Shown here piece by piece: positions 49,384 to 58,462 of a stretch of 64,000 bases of DNA. The notes under the pieces are model-generated. The model was not told where the DNA came from. It saw only the letters and a program-made list of their open reading frames with translations, and did not search any database. The stretch is from Psychrobacillus sp042945595. GTDB lineage: Bacteria; Bacillota; Bacilli; Bacillales_A; Planococcaceae. The position numbers were made by a program, and so were the translations under genes. Location: NCBI RefSeq assembly GCF_042945595.1, contig NZ_CP168493.1, forward strand, positions 1,488,001-1,552,000. The letters run 5' to 3'. Positions within the stretch are counted from its first letter, which is position 1, and the number at the start of each line of letters is the position of its first letter.

Positions 49384-50172
49384 TTGAAACAATTAAAATA
49401 CATCCTTATTAGCTTGGTGTTTTGTATGGTCAGCTATACATTTATAACGCAAGAGCAATCTACTCAAGCTTTTTCCACTCAAATTTTAGAGCGTGGAGCA
49501 TTTGGTGATGATGTGATTGAATTGCAAGCCAGACTTCAATTCATTGGGTATTATAAGAGTGAAATTGATGGGAAATTTGGCTACAGTACCTATTGGGCAC
49601 TTAGGAACTTTCAAGAAAAATATGGACTTCCAATCGACGGTTTACTAGGAGAATCAACAAAGAAAAAGCTTGTGAGTGCTTCTGAATTCAACAAAACTTG
49701 GGTGCATGAACAAATTAATAAAGGCAATAGTTTTACTTATTATGGAGGTACAGACCTAGGGAAACAAGTAAAAAATAAAAAAGCGGAAAGTACAAAAATG
49801 CAACTTCCTCCCAAATATACTGAAAAAGACTTAAAAATTCTTGCAAATGCAGTATATGGGGAAGCAAGAGGAGAACCATACGAAGGACAAGTGGCAGTTG
49901 CTGCAGTTATATTAAATAGAGTAGAGCACCCAGATTTTCCTAATACTATTTCTGAAGTAATTTTTCAACCTTTAGCATTTACAGCAGTAGCAGATGGCCA
50001 AATTTGGTTAGAGCCAAATGAACGAGCAAAAGAAGCAGTACTAGACGCATTAAATGGTTGGGATCCCTCAGAAAATGCTATCTATTATTTCAATCCAAAG
50101 ACCGCAACTAGTAAATGGATTTGGTCACGACCACAAATTAAAACAATCGGACAGCATATTTTTTGCTCTTAA
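49384..50172 (+). CDS. sleB: spore cortex-lytic enzyme SleB
   Basis: Secreted lytic transglycosylase that degrades cortex peptidoglycan at muramic-delta-lactam sites in germination. The 262-residue protein has a signal peptide (about 1-30), a peptidoglycan-binding domain (VIELQARLQFIGYYKSEIDG) and a C-terminal hydrolase-2 domain. That domain has the catalytic Glu in AVYGEARGEPYEGQVAVAAV, then ILNR. AAAGGAGAG fits the TTG at 49384. It is followed 9 bp later by its partner ypeB. Confidence 0.95.
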   Translation: MKQLKYILISLVFCMVSYTFITQEQSTQAFSTQILERGAFGDDVIELQARLQFIGYYKSEIDGKFGYSTYWALRNFQEKYGLPIDGLLGESTKKKLVSASEFNKTWVHEQINKGNSFTYYGGTDLGKQVKNKKAESTKMQLPPKYTEKDLKILANAVYGEARGEPYEGQVAVAAVILNRVEHPDFPNTISEVIFQPLAFTAVADGQIWLEPNERAKEAVLDALNGWDPSENAIYYFNPKTATSKWIWSRPQIKTIGQHIFCS

Positions 50173-50181
50173 GGAGATAAA

Positions 50182-51462
50182 ATGAAAAAGTATATATGGA
50201 TCATTGCTTCTGTCGCAGTTATATTCCTGGTGTATCATTTTTCTATCCAAAGTAAGAATACCCGATTAGAAAATGCGCTTGCTATCCAATATTCAAACCA
50301 ATTAACTACAGCCTCCGAAAAATTGACAAAATTAAGTGATTCCATAGACCAAACACTTTTATTCAAAGATAGAGAAGCACTAGACAAACCTTTAGAAGAT
50401 GTATGGAGAATTTCTTCTGATGTACGTGCATCTATTTCGGCTCTACCAATAGATCACGAAACCTCCACTGTATGGATGAATTACTTAAGCAGAATTGGAA
50501 ATGGTGCTTCCCTTGTAAAGACGGGGAAAATACCAATCGAAGAATGGCAAAAAAATATGACATCTGCTCGTGATAACTTAAGAGAACTATCCAATCAATG
50601 GGCTTTTACGAATAAAGATGAAGGAAAAAAAGATTATATCGTAAATACATTTGTATTAAATAAAGTAAATAAAGATAATGAGAAAAGCTGGAAGGAACTA
50701 GGGAATTCGGCGAAAGCATATACGGAAAGTGACTTTCCCATGACAGCTAGTGAAACGGATCATCAAAAAAAGAAAGATTTGCAACAAATTGAAGATTCGG
50801 AAGTGAGTTTAGAACAAATAAAACAAAAATTTGATCAACTATTTCCTGAATTAAAGGATGCAACAATTCATACTACTGAAAGCTCTAATGACGCTCCATA
50901 TCCTTTTTATCACTTACAATATCATAAAGGTATACGTATTGGGTATGCGGATTTCACGAAAAAAGGAGGACATTTACTATCTTTTCTAATGGAACGACCG
51001 TTCGATAAAACGGCTATTAGTGCTGAGCAAATGAAAGAAAAGGCGAAGAGCTATATGAAGTCTTTTGACTATGCAGATACGGAAATGGTAGACTTTCGAG
51101 AAAACCATATCGCTTGGCATTTAGCTTTTGCAAGAGTAGATCCCGAAAACAAAGCACTTGTCTATGCAGATGGTATCCAGCTAAAGATAGCAAAAGATAA
51201 TGGAGAATTACTAGGATTAAATGCGATGGAATATATACAAAAAGAAAAAATTGGTCCTCAGGAAATTAAACCTTTAAACTATAAAGAGTTATTTTCAGAT
51301 GGCTTTTCTGTAGAAGAGGAGAGACTGTGTTTTGTAGAAAATAAGGAGTTGCAACAGCGACTGGCATATGAAATATTGACAAGAAATGATTCCATTGGCA
51401 CCTATAAGATTTATATAGATACAGAAAACCATGAAATTCTACAAGCAGAAAAACTGCCATAA
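50182..51462 (+). CDS. ypeB: germination protein YpeB
   Basis: A 426-residue protein required for SleB localisation and stability in the spore. An N-terminal anchor (about residues 4-21) is followed by a helical region. Three PepSY-like domains lie in the C-terminal half (about 205-425, for example SLEQIKQKFDQLFPELKDAT). AAGGAG precedes the ATG. Translated as a unit with sleB, as in other Bacillales. Confidence 0.94.
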   Translation: MKKYIWIIASVAVIFLVYHFSIQSKNTRLENALAIQYSNQLTTASEKLTKLSDSIDQTLLFKDREALDKPLEDVWRISSDVRASISALPIDHETSTVWMNYLSRIGNGASLVKTGKIPIEEWQKNMTSARDNLRELSNQWAFTNKDEGKKDYIVNTFVLNKVNKDNEKSWKELGNSAKAYTESDFPMTASETDHQKKKDLQQIEDSEVSLEQIKQKFDQLFPELKDATIHTTESSNDAPYPFYHLQYHKGIRIGYADFTKKGGHLLSFLMERPFDKTAISAEQMKEKAKSYMKSFDYADTEMVDFRENHIAWHLAFARVDPENKALVYADGIQLKIAKDNGELLGLNAMEYIQKEKIGPQEIKPLNYKELFSDGFSVEEERLCFVENKELQQRLAYEILTRNDSIGTYKIYIDTENHEILQAEKLP

Positions 51463-51556
51463 GAAATGTGCAAGCATTTGTAAAAAAAAATTTATAGAAA
51501 TAAAATACTTTAAGTGTCATAATAGAACTATAATCACACTTAAAGAGGTAATGTGT

Positions 51557-52204
51557 ATGAAAATTAAACTAGGGACCATTCTTATATTGGAACCTACTTT
51601 TGTAGAAAAAGTAGAGAAATATCGTTGTAAAGTAGTGGATTTAGACGAGCAATTTATCTATATTGACTATCCAATTGACATGATTTCAAATAAAACAGTT
51701 TTTTTAATGGAAGGGACTCATCTTCGTGCATCTTATGTGGAGGAATCTAAATCTGCGTTTGCTTTTCACACGGAAGTGTTAGCGAAGCGACAAGGTCAAA
51801 TACCGATGATTAAGCTCTCATATCCAGGGGACTCGGAAGTTATTAAAATTCAAAGAAGAGACTTTGTGCGAGTGACAGCTTCAGTAGACGTTTCTATTCA
51901 ATTTGAAGATGAAAAATATCAATTTGTAGCGGATGATATTAGTGCTGGAGGATCGGCTGTAATATTAAATCGCGAAGTTAAATTTAAAGAAGGAGACCAA
52001 ATCTCCATGTTGATCCCTTTAGCATTTAATAATGGGGATATAAAATATGTAACCACTACAGCAGCTGTTATTCGAATTTGGGATAGAGGTCAGCAAAAAT
52101 TAGTGTCCTTGCAGTTTACAGATACCGATGATTTAGACAAACAACAAATTGTCCGTTTTTGTTTTGAACGACAATTATTTTTAAGAAAAAAAGAAATGAA
52201 TTAA
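51557..52204 (+). CDS. ypfA: PilZ-domain c-di-GMP receptor YpfA (MotI/DgrA)
   Basis: A 215-residue YcgR-like protein that, with c-di-GMP bound, slows flagellar motors in B. subtilis. The N-terminal YcgR domain covers about 1-95. The C-terminal PilZ domain has the binding motif QRRDFVRV and the second element DDISAGGSAV. GAGG 8 bases before ATG 51557 selects that start. Ended by its own terminator before cmk. Confidence 0.9.
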   Translation: MKIKLGTILILEPTFVEKVEKYRCKVVDLDEQFIYIDYPIDMISNKTVFLMEGTHLRASYVEESKSAFAFHTEVLAKRQGQIPMIKLSYPGDSEVIKIQRRDFVRVTASVDVSIQFEDEKYQFVADDISAGGSAVILNREVKFKEGDQISMLIPLAFNNGDIKYVTTTAAVIRIWDRGQQKLVSLQFTDTDDLDKQQIVRFCFERQLFLRKKEMN

Positions 52205-52231
52205 AAGTCTGTGAATACAGGCTTTTTTTTT
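52205..52231 (+). terminator. terminator of ypfA
   Basis: AAGTCTGT (52205-52212) and ACAGGCTT (52217-52224), one wobble, within a T tract. Confidence 0.8.
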
Positions 52232-52280
52232 ACGGATGGTTTTATGATAAAATATACTCGAATAGAGTGGAGGCTACAAG

Positions 52281-52955
52281 ATGACAAAACAAATTCAAAT
52301 CGCCATTGATGGTCCTGCGGCGGCAGGAAAAAGTACGATTGCCAAAAAAGCTGCAGAATTACTCGGATATACATATGTAGATACAGGAGCTATGTATCGA
52401 GCAATAACGTATAAAGCGATTCAATCAAACATAGATTTGCAAGACGGAGAAAAATTAACGAATATATTAAATAAAACATCTATTGAGTTGAAGCCTTCTC
52501 CAAAAGGTCAATTAGTTTTTTTAGATGATCAAGAAGTAACAGATGAAATTCGCTCCAAAGAAGTAACAGCTTCTGTATCAGAGGTTGCCGCGCACGCAGA
52601 TTTAAGAAAAGAAATGGTATTAAGACAACTTGAAATGGGGAAAAACGGAAGTATAGTAATGGATGGTCGAGATATTGGGACGCATGTATTAACAAATGCA
52701 GAGTTAAAAATTTTCATGTCAGCAAGTGTAGAAGAGCGAGCAAGAAGACGATTCTTAGAAAATCAAAAAAGAGGAATTTCAACGAGCTTAGAAGAATTAA
52801 TAGAAGAAATCGCTCTTCGAGATAAAATGGATAGCGAACGAGAAGCTTCCCCATTAATAAAAGCAGAAGATGCAATATTTATTGATACGACTTCTCTCAC
52901 TATTGAAGAAGTATCGGAGAAAATTATGCAACTTGCAAAAGAAAGGATGAGATAA
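52281..52955 (+). CDS. cmk: cytidylate kinase
   Basis: Phosphorylates CMP and dCMP with ATP. 224 residues. The P-loop is DGPAAAGKST at residues 10-19, the CMP-binding region has GAMYRAITYK, and MDGRDIGTHV lies near the middle. The lid is RARRRFLENQKRG. First of the cmk-plsC-ypfD group; plsC starts 2 bp after its stop. Confidence 0.96.
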   Translation: MTKQIQIAIDGPAAAGKSTIAKKAAELLGYTYVDTGAMYRAITYKAIQSNIDLQDGEKLTNILNKTSIELKPSPKGQLVFLDDQEVTDEIRSKEVTASVSEVAAHADLRKEMVLRQLEMGKNGSIVMDGRDIGTHVLTNAELKIFMSASVEERARRRFLENQKRGISTSLEELIEEIALRDKMDSEREASPLIKAEDAIFIDTTSLTIEEVSEKIMQLAKERMR

Positions 52956-52956
52956 T

Positions 52957-53547
52957 ATGAATCTCTATTCATTTGCGAAAACAGTCGTGTATGCTGCTTT
53001 AAAGCCAATTTATCGTTTTGAAGTAATCGGAGCTGAAAAGTTTCCAAAAGAGGGAGGCATTCTATTATGTTCAAATCATATAGATGCGCTAGATCCACCT
53101 GTTGTCGGAATTAATGCGCCAAGACCTGTGAATTTTATGGCAAAAGAAGAATTATTTCATATTCCTATTTTAAAAAGTATTCTTCCAGGAGTTAATGCTT
53201 TTCCAGTTAAAAGAGGAATGAGTGATCGTGATGCCCTTCGCCGTGCCATAAAACTTTTAAAGGATGGGGAAGTAGTAGGTCTTTTTCCAGAAGGAACAAG
53301 AAGTAAGGATGGCACCTTGGGAAAAGGTTTTAGCGGAGCTGGATTCTTTGCACTAAGAGGAGAAGCCAATATTGTTCCTTGTGCAATTATAGGACCATAT
53401 AAGCCATTTAGAAAGCTGAAAATAGTATTCGGAGAGAAGATTGATATACAACCCTATCGAGATCGAAAAGCTTCAGCAGAGGAAGTAACGGAAGTCATTA
53501 TGACCAACATCGGTCAACTACTGGATCAATATAAAAAATTGAAATAA
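52957..53547 (+). CDS. plsC: 1-acyl-sn-glycerol-3-phosphate acyltransferase
   Basis: Makes phosphatidic acid from lysophosphatidic acid at the membrane. 196 residues. The catalytic NHIDALD (NHX4D) box is near residue 46, the acceptor-binding FPEGTRS near 108, and a hydrophobic N-terminus is present. AGGATGAG precedes the ATG, 2 bp after cmk. The cmk-plsC-ypfD order is seen in many Bacillales, although B. subtilis places plsC elsewhere. Confidence 0.93.
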   Translation: MNLYSFAKTVVYAALKPIYRFEVIGAEKFPKEGGILLCSNHIDALDPPVVGINAPRPVNFMAKEELFHIPILKSILPGVNAFPVKRGMSDRDALRRAIKLLKDGEVVGLFPEGTRSKDGTLGKGFSGAGFFALRGEANIVPCAIIGPYKPFRKLKIVFGEKIDIQPYRDRKASAEEVTEVIMTNIGQLLDQYKKLK

Positions 53548-53639
53548 TCAATTCTTTTACGTTTGATAAGGGCTACCTTTTGTATTTCTGTGCTAGTTCG
53601 CATAAAATAGACTTGAGACGTTGTGAAGGAGGATATCAT

Positions 53640-54788
53640 ATGTCAGAAGAAATGAACTTAGTCGACACACATGAGTTTAAAGAAGGAGATCTAGTGAAAG
53701 CGACGGTTGTGCAAGTAGATGAGAAATCGGCAATCGTAACAATTGAAGGTGCACCTTTTGATGGTATAGTTCCGATTAGCGAACTGTCTAGCTTGCATAT
53801 TGAAAAAGCATCCGACGCCGTTTCCATCGGTGATGAACTGGAATTGATGATTACAAAAATGGAAGAAGCTAATTTTGTACTTTCCAAACGAAAAGTCGAT
53901 GCTGAAAAAGCGTGGGAACATTTGGAAAAACAATTTCGATCAGGTGAAATTATTGAAACAGAAGTAAAAGAAGTTGTGAAAGGCGGATTAGTAGTAGATT
54001 TAGGTGTACGTGGTTTCATCCCTGCATCCTTAATTGAAGACCATTTCGTTGAATCATTTGAAGATTACAAAGGAAAAGTATTAACATTTAAAATTGTAGA
54101 ATTTGAAAAAGAAAAAAATCGCTTAATACTTTCTCATAAAGCAGTTTTAGAAGATGAAAAAGCTGTAAGTAAACAAAAAACCCTTGAAACTATTCATAGT
54201 GGAGAAATATTAACTGGAATTGTTCGGCGAATAGCATCATTCGGTGCTTTTGTAGATATTGGTGGCGTAGATGGCCTTGTTCATATCTCCCAGATATCCC
54301 ACGATCACTTAGAAAACGTGGGCGATATGTTATCGGAGGGACAAGAAGTAAATGTAAAAGTATTATCTGTAGACAGAGATTCCGAAAGAATTTCTTTATC
54401 TATTAAAGATACATTACCTGGACCTTGGGCAGATATTGAAGAAAAAGCGACAAAAGGCTCAATATTGGCAGGAACTATTAGACGTATTGTTTCTTATGGC
54501 GCTTTCATAGAAGTATTTCCAGGCATAGAAGGACTTGTGCATATATCTCAAATAGCGCATAAACATATTACAACCCCACATGAAGTACTTAAAGAAGGCG
54601 AAGAAGTCCAAGTGAAAGTGCTGGATGTAAATAGTGCTGATAAACGATTATCTTTAAGCATCAAGGATTTAATCGAAAACGAGAATGACTATAATTTAGA
54701 AGATTATCAACTACCAGAAGAGTCTAAAGGCTTCTCTATTAGTGATGTTTTAGGAGACAAGTTAAAAAACTTTACAAATAAAAACTGA
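53640..54788 (+). CDS. ypfD: S1-domain RNA-binding protein YpfD (ribosomal protein S1 homologue)
   Basis: A 382-residue protein with four S1/OB-fold repeats at about 15-88, 106-172, 192-262 and 279-348. Clear examples are GAFVDIGGVDGLVHISQISH and GAFIEVFPGIEGLVHISQIA. Low-GC Firmicute S1 homologues are shorter than the six-domain E. coli S1 and are not stably ribosome-bound. AAGGAGG selects the ATG at 53640. Ended by a strong terminator. Confidence 0.94.
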   Translation: MSEEMNLVDTHEFKEGDLVKATVVQVDEKSAIVTIEGAPFDGIVPISELSSLHIEKASDAVSIGDELELMITKMEEANFVLSKRKVDAEKAWEHLEKQFRSGEIIETEVKEVVKGGLVVDLGVRGFIPASLIEDHFVESFEDYKGKVLTFKIVEFEKEKNRLILSHKAVLEDEKAVSKQKTLETIHSGEILTGIVRRIASFGAFVDIGGVDGLVHISQISHDHLENVGDMLSEGQEVNVKVLSVDRDSERISLSIKDTLPGPWADIEEKATKGSILAGTIRRIVSYGAFIEVFPGIEGLVHISQIAHKHITTPHEVLKEGEEVQVKVLDVNSADKRLSLSIKDLIENENDYNLEDYQLPEESKGFSISDVLGDKLKNFTNKN

Positions 54789-54797
54789 ATATAATAA

Positions 54798-54833
54798 AAA
54801 AACAGGCGATTTGATAAAGTCGCCTGTTTTTGT
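54798..54833 (+). terminator. terminator of cmk-plsC-ypfD
   Basis: AAAAACAGGCGA (54798-54809) and TCGCCTGTTTTT (54820-54831), a perfect 12-bp stem. Confidence 0.9.
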
Positions 54834-54883
54834 CATTTTGTTGTATAATACAAAATAGACGAAGTTGGAAGGATGAATAAGTA

Positions 54884-56194
54884 ATGACAAAACCAGTAGT
54901 AGCAATCGTTGGTAGGCCAAATGTGGGCAAATCAACAATATTTAATCGCATCGTAGGAGAACGTGTATCCATAGTGGAAGATATCCCTGGAATCACACGG
55001 GATCGTATATATAGTTCAGCAGATTGGTTGACACATGAATTTAATATTATCGATACAGGTGGTATTGAGTTAAGTGATGAACCTTTTTTAGAGCAAATTA
55101 AGCAACAAGCTGAAATTGCTATGGACGAAGCAGATGTCATAATATTTTTGACAAATGGCCGTGAAGGAATTACCAGTGCAGATGAATACGTAGCAAAAAT
55201 TTTATACAAAACGAAAAAACCTATTGTATTAGCAGTCAATAAAATCGATAATCCCGATATGAAAGAAATGATTTACGATTTCTATTCGCTTGGAATGGGA
55301 GAGCCATTTCCAATCTCGGGTTCACATGGGCTAGGTCTTGGTGATTTATTGGATGAAGTTGCTAAAAACTTTCCAGAGCCAAATGATGAAGATTATGGAG
55401 AAGAAGTGATTAAGTTTTCTTTAATCGGAAGACCTAATGTAGGGAAATCCTCTCTTATTAACGCGTTTTTAGGACATGATCGAGTAATTGTAAGTGAAAT
55501 TGCTGGTACAACAAGAGATGCTATTGACACAGAATATTCTTTTGATGGACAAGAATATGTGATGATTGATACAGCGGGAATGCGTAAAAAAGGAAAAGTT
55601 TACGAAACAACGGAGAAATACAGTGTCCTTCGTGCTTTAAAGGCAATTGAACGTTCCGACGTTGTTTTAGTTGTGTTAAATGCCGAAGAGGGTATTCAAG
55701 AGCAAGATAAGAAAATTGCAGGCTATGCACATGAAGCTGGTAAAGCGGTTATTATTGTAATGAATAAATGGGATGCAATTGAAAAAGATGATAAAACGAT
55801 GAATGAAATGACAAAATCCATTCGTAAGCATTTTCAGTTTTTGGATTACGCACCAATTGTTTTTGTTTCAGCGAAAACGAAACAACGAGTTCATGCTGTA
55901 CTACCAGTTATTAACAGAGTGAGTGAGAATCATGCACTTCGCGTTCAATCTTCTGTATTGAATGAAGTAATTGAGGATTCTGTTGCACGCAACCCGGCTC
56001 CAACAGATAAAGGGAAAAAATTGCGTATTTATTATGCGACTCAAGTTGCCATTAAACCGCCAACATTTGTTGTGTTTGTCAATGAACCTGAAATGATGCA
56101 TTTCTCCTATGAACGATTTTTAGAAAACCGTATTCGTGAATCATTTGATTTTGAGGGAACTCCGATTCGAATCATTACTCGTGCAAGAACTTAA
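54884..56194 (+). CDS. der: ribosome assembly GTPase Der (EngA)
   Basis: Essential double-GTPase for 50S subunit assembly. 436 residues. G domain 1 has GRPNVGKSTIFN (9-20), DTGG and NKID. G domain 2 has GRPNVGKSSLIN (about 181-192), DTAG and NKWD. A C-terminal KH-like domain (about 350-436) has VVFVNEPEMMHFSYERFLEN. GGAAGGATG lies before the ATG. It is followed 27 bp later by gpsA. Confidence 0.97.
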   Translation: MTKPVVAIVGRPNVGKSTIFNRIVGERVSIVEDIPGITRDRIYSSADWLTHEFNIIDTGGIELSDEPFLEQIKQQAEIAMDEADVIIFLTNGREGITSADEYVAKILYKTKKPIVLAVNKIDNPDMKEMIYDFYSLGMGEPFPISGSHGLGLGDLLDEVAKNFPEPNDEDYGEEVIKFSLIGRPNVGKSSLINAFLGHDRVIVSEIAGTTRDAIDTEYSFDGQEYVMIDTAGMRKKGKVYETTEKYSVLRALKAIERSDVVLVVLNAEEGIQEQDKKIAGYAHEAGKAVIIVMNKWDAIEKDDKTMNEMTKSIRKHFQFLDYAPIVFVSAKTKQRVHAVLPVINRVSENHALRVQSSVLNEVIEDSVARNPAPTDKGKKLRIYYATQVAIKPPTFVVFVNEPEMMHFSYERFLENRIRESFDFEGTPIRIITRART

Positions 56195-56221
56195 TTCTGT
56201 AGTTTTAAGGGGCGTATTTAT

Positions 56222-57241
56222 ATGGACAAAATAACTGTGCTTGGGGCAGGTAGTTGGGGTACGGCTCTTGCCATGGTTCTAGCTAATAACAATCATGATT
56301 GCCTTCTATGGTCACATCGAGAGGACCAAGCAATCGAAATTGATATCGACCATACAAACAAACGGTATTTACCAAATACAGTATTACCAAGTAATTTAAA
56401 TGCTACAAGTGACTTTGAAAGAGCTATTGATCATGCCACTACCATTATTCTTGCCGTTCCTACGAAAGCAATTAGAGAAGTTTGCCAGCAGTTGAGAGCG
56501 CTTCTGAAAGAAAAAAAATTATTTGTACATGTTTCTAAAGGAATCGAACCAAATTCATTAAAGCGAATTTCGGAAATGATCGAAGAAGAATTACCCTCTA
56601 ATTTGGTTGAAGCAATTGTGGTCTTATCTGGACCAAGTCATGCGGAAGAGGTTGTACTACATCACCCAACAACCATTACTGCTGCTAGTGAGAAACTAGA
56701 GGCCGCAAAAAAAGTACAAGATTTATTTATGAATAATTCTTTTCGGGTTTATACGAATGATGATGTTATTGGAGTAGAAATAGGAGCAGCATTGAAAAAC
56801 GTGATTGGACTTGCAGCGGGGATCGTAGATGGTTTAGGCTATGGTGATAATGCAAAAGCTGCACTTATTACGAGAGGGTTAGCTGAAATTTCGAGACTAG
56901 GTATTAGTTTAGGTGCTGAAGCTTATACCTTTTCAGGTTTAACAGGTATGGGGGATTTAATAGCTACCTGTACAAGTGTTCACTCAAGAAACTGGAAAGC
57001 TGGGAATTTGCTTGGAAAAGGTGCTACTCTGGAAAGCGTTCTAGAAGAGGTGGGAATGGTAGTAGAAGGAGTGCGTACAACGCAGGCTGCCTACCAACTC
57101 GCTCAAAAACAGCAAGTAAGTATGCCGATAACAGAAGCGCTCTACTCTGTTTTGTTCGAACATGTTAATCCTAAAGAAGCTGTAGACACCCTTATGATTC
57201 GTACGAAAAAACATGAGTTAGAGGATTATAAAACTTTTTAA
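56222..57241 (+). CDS. gpsA: glycerol-3-phosphate dehydrogenase [NAD(P)+]
   Basis: Makes sn-glycerol-3-phosphate for phospholipids from dihydroxyacetone phosphate. 339 residues. Rossmann motif VLGAGSWGTALAM (residues 5-17), catalytic Lys in GAALKNVIGLAAG, and substrate loop TFSGLTGMGDLIATC. AAGGGG precedes the ATG. Probably co-transcribed with der. Confidence 0.96.
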   Translation: MDKITVLGAGSWGTALAMVLANNNHDCLLWSHREDQAIEIDIDHTNKRYLPNTVLPSNLNATSDFERAIDHATTIILAVPTKAIREVCQQLRALLKEKKLFVHVSKGIEPNSLKRISEMIEEELPSNLVEAIVVLSGPSHAEEVVLHHPTTITAASEKLEAAKKVQDLFMNNSFRVYTNDDVIGVEIGAALKNVIGLAAGIVDGLGYGDNAKAALITRGLAEISRLGISLGAEAYTFSGLTGMGDLIATCTSVHSRNWKAGNLLGKGATLESVLEEVGMVVEGVRTTQAAYQLAQKQQVSMPITEALYSVLFEHVNPKEAVDTLMIRTKKHELEDYKTF

Positions 57242-57453
57242 ACGATCAGATCGATGTTAAACGCTTGCGTTCATAGATAGGTATTAGCCCTTTATGAAGG
57301 GAACTTATTGTGCACAATTTACTAAGCGTTTTCCATCAATCTGAAAACTCCTTCCAAAATATATAGTTATATCCACATTAAACTGGGTTGTACAAATTGC
57401 AACTCTTTTTTGATGTGTGATTCTTCTAAGTCTTAGAAAGTGGGGGATGGCCC
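57242..57453. other. 212-bp spacer gpsA / yphE
   Basis: No gene. Small hairpins AACGC-TT-GCGTT (about 57260-57271) and CCCTT-TATG-AAGGG (about 57289-57302) are present, neither with a T tract. The yphE promoter must lie in the AT-rich second half. Confidence 0.5.
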
Positions 57454-57660
57454 ATGTTATTAATATCATCTATGGAAAAAATGTGGATCTCATTTGGTTC
57501 TATGGGAAGTTTATTTTTAGCTATGTTGTTTATGTTCTTTGTTAAAACGAAGTTTAATAATAGATTCTTAAAAGCTATATTTGGTTTGATTGCGTACATA
57601 TTGTTATTTATAGGCTTTATCACGATGGTATATATTATCTTTAATCCAACAAAAGCTTAG
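57454..57660 (+). CDS. yphE: DUF2768 membrane protein YphE
   Basis: A 68-residue protein with two membrane segments (about residues 9-29 and 40-62), matching DUF2768 (MEKMWISFGSMGSLFLAMLF, then GLIAYILLFIGFI). Function unknown; homologues are limited to endospore formers, which suggests a sporulation link (inference). A GGGGG ribosome site precedes the ATG. Followed 13 bp on by yphF. Confidence 0.82.
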   Translation: MLLISSMEKMWISFGSMGSLFLAMLFMFFVKTKFNNRFLKAIFGLIAYILLFIGFITMVYIIFNPTKA

Positions 57661-57673
57661 TAAGGAGATTAGG

Positions 57674-58384
57674 ATGAAAAACATAAAACTTTTAGCTACT
57701 ATTCTTTTAGGAATACTAGTTTTAACAGGATGTGGCTATAAAAGTGGACAACAGCCTGAAAATTTATTGCCATATGAAGATCAGTTAATGGCGGTTCAAA
57801 ATGCCGTCAATAGCTTTAGAGAAGACTCTGGTGGTTTATTGCCGATCAAAACTCGAGATATGGAAACAGATCAATATATTAAATATCCCGTCGATTTTAC
57901 AAAAATTGTTCCAAGATATATGGGCAAGTCACCAGCTAACTCTTTTGAAGCTGGCGGAATTTATCAATATGTACTAATGGACGTAGAAGAGAATCCAACC
58001 ATAAAGTTAGTTGATTTACGTATTGCCGACACTCTACGTGATATTAACTATCGAAAAGGCATTAATGGCTATGGACCTATCGCAGAAATCATTGCAGAAG
58101 GTGTGTATAAGCTCGATTATAAAAAGATGGGATACAAAAGTGAGTTATCGGTACAAAGCCCTTATTCGGATACACAGTTGCCTTTAGTAGCAACAGGTGA
58201 CGGGAAAATGTATGTGGATTATTCAATTGAACTAAATCGAATGCTTCAGGACAATAAAAGAAAAGTAAAACCTGGAGAGGATATTCGTCACCTACTCACG
58301 GATAACTTCGCTATTGTTCCTGCCTATTCACTTCCATATACAGTAAATGAAAAGAATGAACCAATTTTTATGTTGTCAAAATAA
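57674..58384 (+). CDS. yphF: lipoprotein YphF
   Basis: A 236-residue lipoprotein. The signal peptide has the lipobox LVLTGCGY, giving a lipidated Cys20. The mature part has no recognised enzyme motif (PYEDQLMAVQNAVNSFREDS and GINGYGPIAEIIAEGVYKL are distinctive). It lies between yphE and spoIVA, as in B. subtilis. AAGGAG precedes the ATG. Function unknown, possibly sporulation-related by context. Confidence 0.85.
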   Translation: MKNIKLLATILLGILVLTGCGYKSGQQPENLLPYEDQLMAVQNAVNSFREDSGGLLPIKTRDMETDQYIKYPVDFTKIVPRYMGKSPANSFEAGGIYQYVLMDVEENPTIKLVDLRIADTLRDINYRKGINGYGPIAEIIAEGVYKLDYKKMGYKSELSVQSPYSDTQLPLVATGDGKMYVDYSIELNRMLQDNKRKVKPGEDIRHLLTDNFAIVPAYSLPYTVNEKNEPIFMLSK

Positions 58385-58391
58385 ACGATTG

Positions 58392-58428
58392 AACGTTTCA
58401 TGCGTAATGCATGAAACGTTTTTTTTGT
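58392..58428 (+). terminator. terminator of yphE-yphF
   Basis: AACGTTTCATGC (58392-58403) and GCATGAAACGTT (58409-58420), perfect 12-bp stem with eight T. Confidence 0.92.
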
Positions 58429-58462
58429 GCATATATTAAATTGCGAAGAAAGGAGAGTATCC

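Noticed and set aside
53636..54019. 127-codon minus-strand frame, and 54772-55239 minus
   Set aside because: Shadows of ypfD and der. The second also crosses the ypfD terminator.
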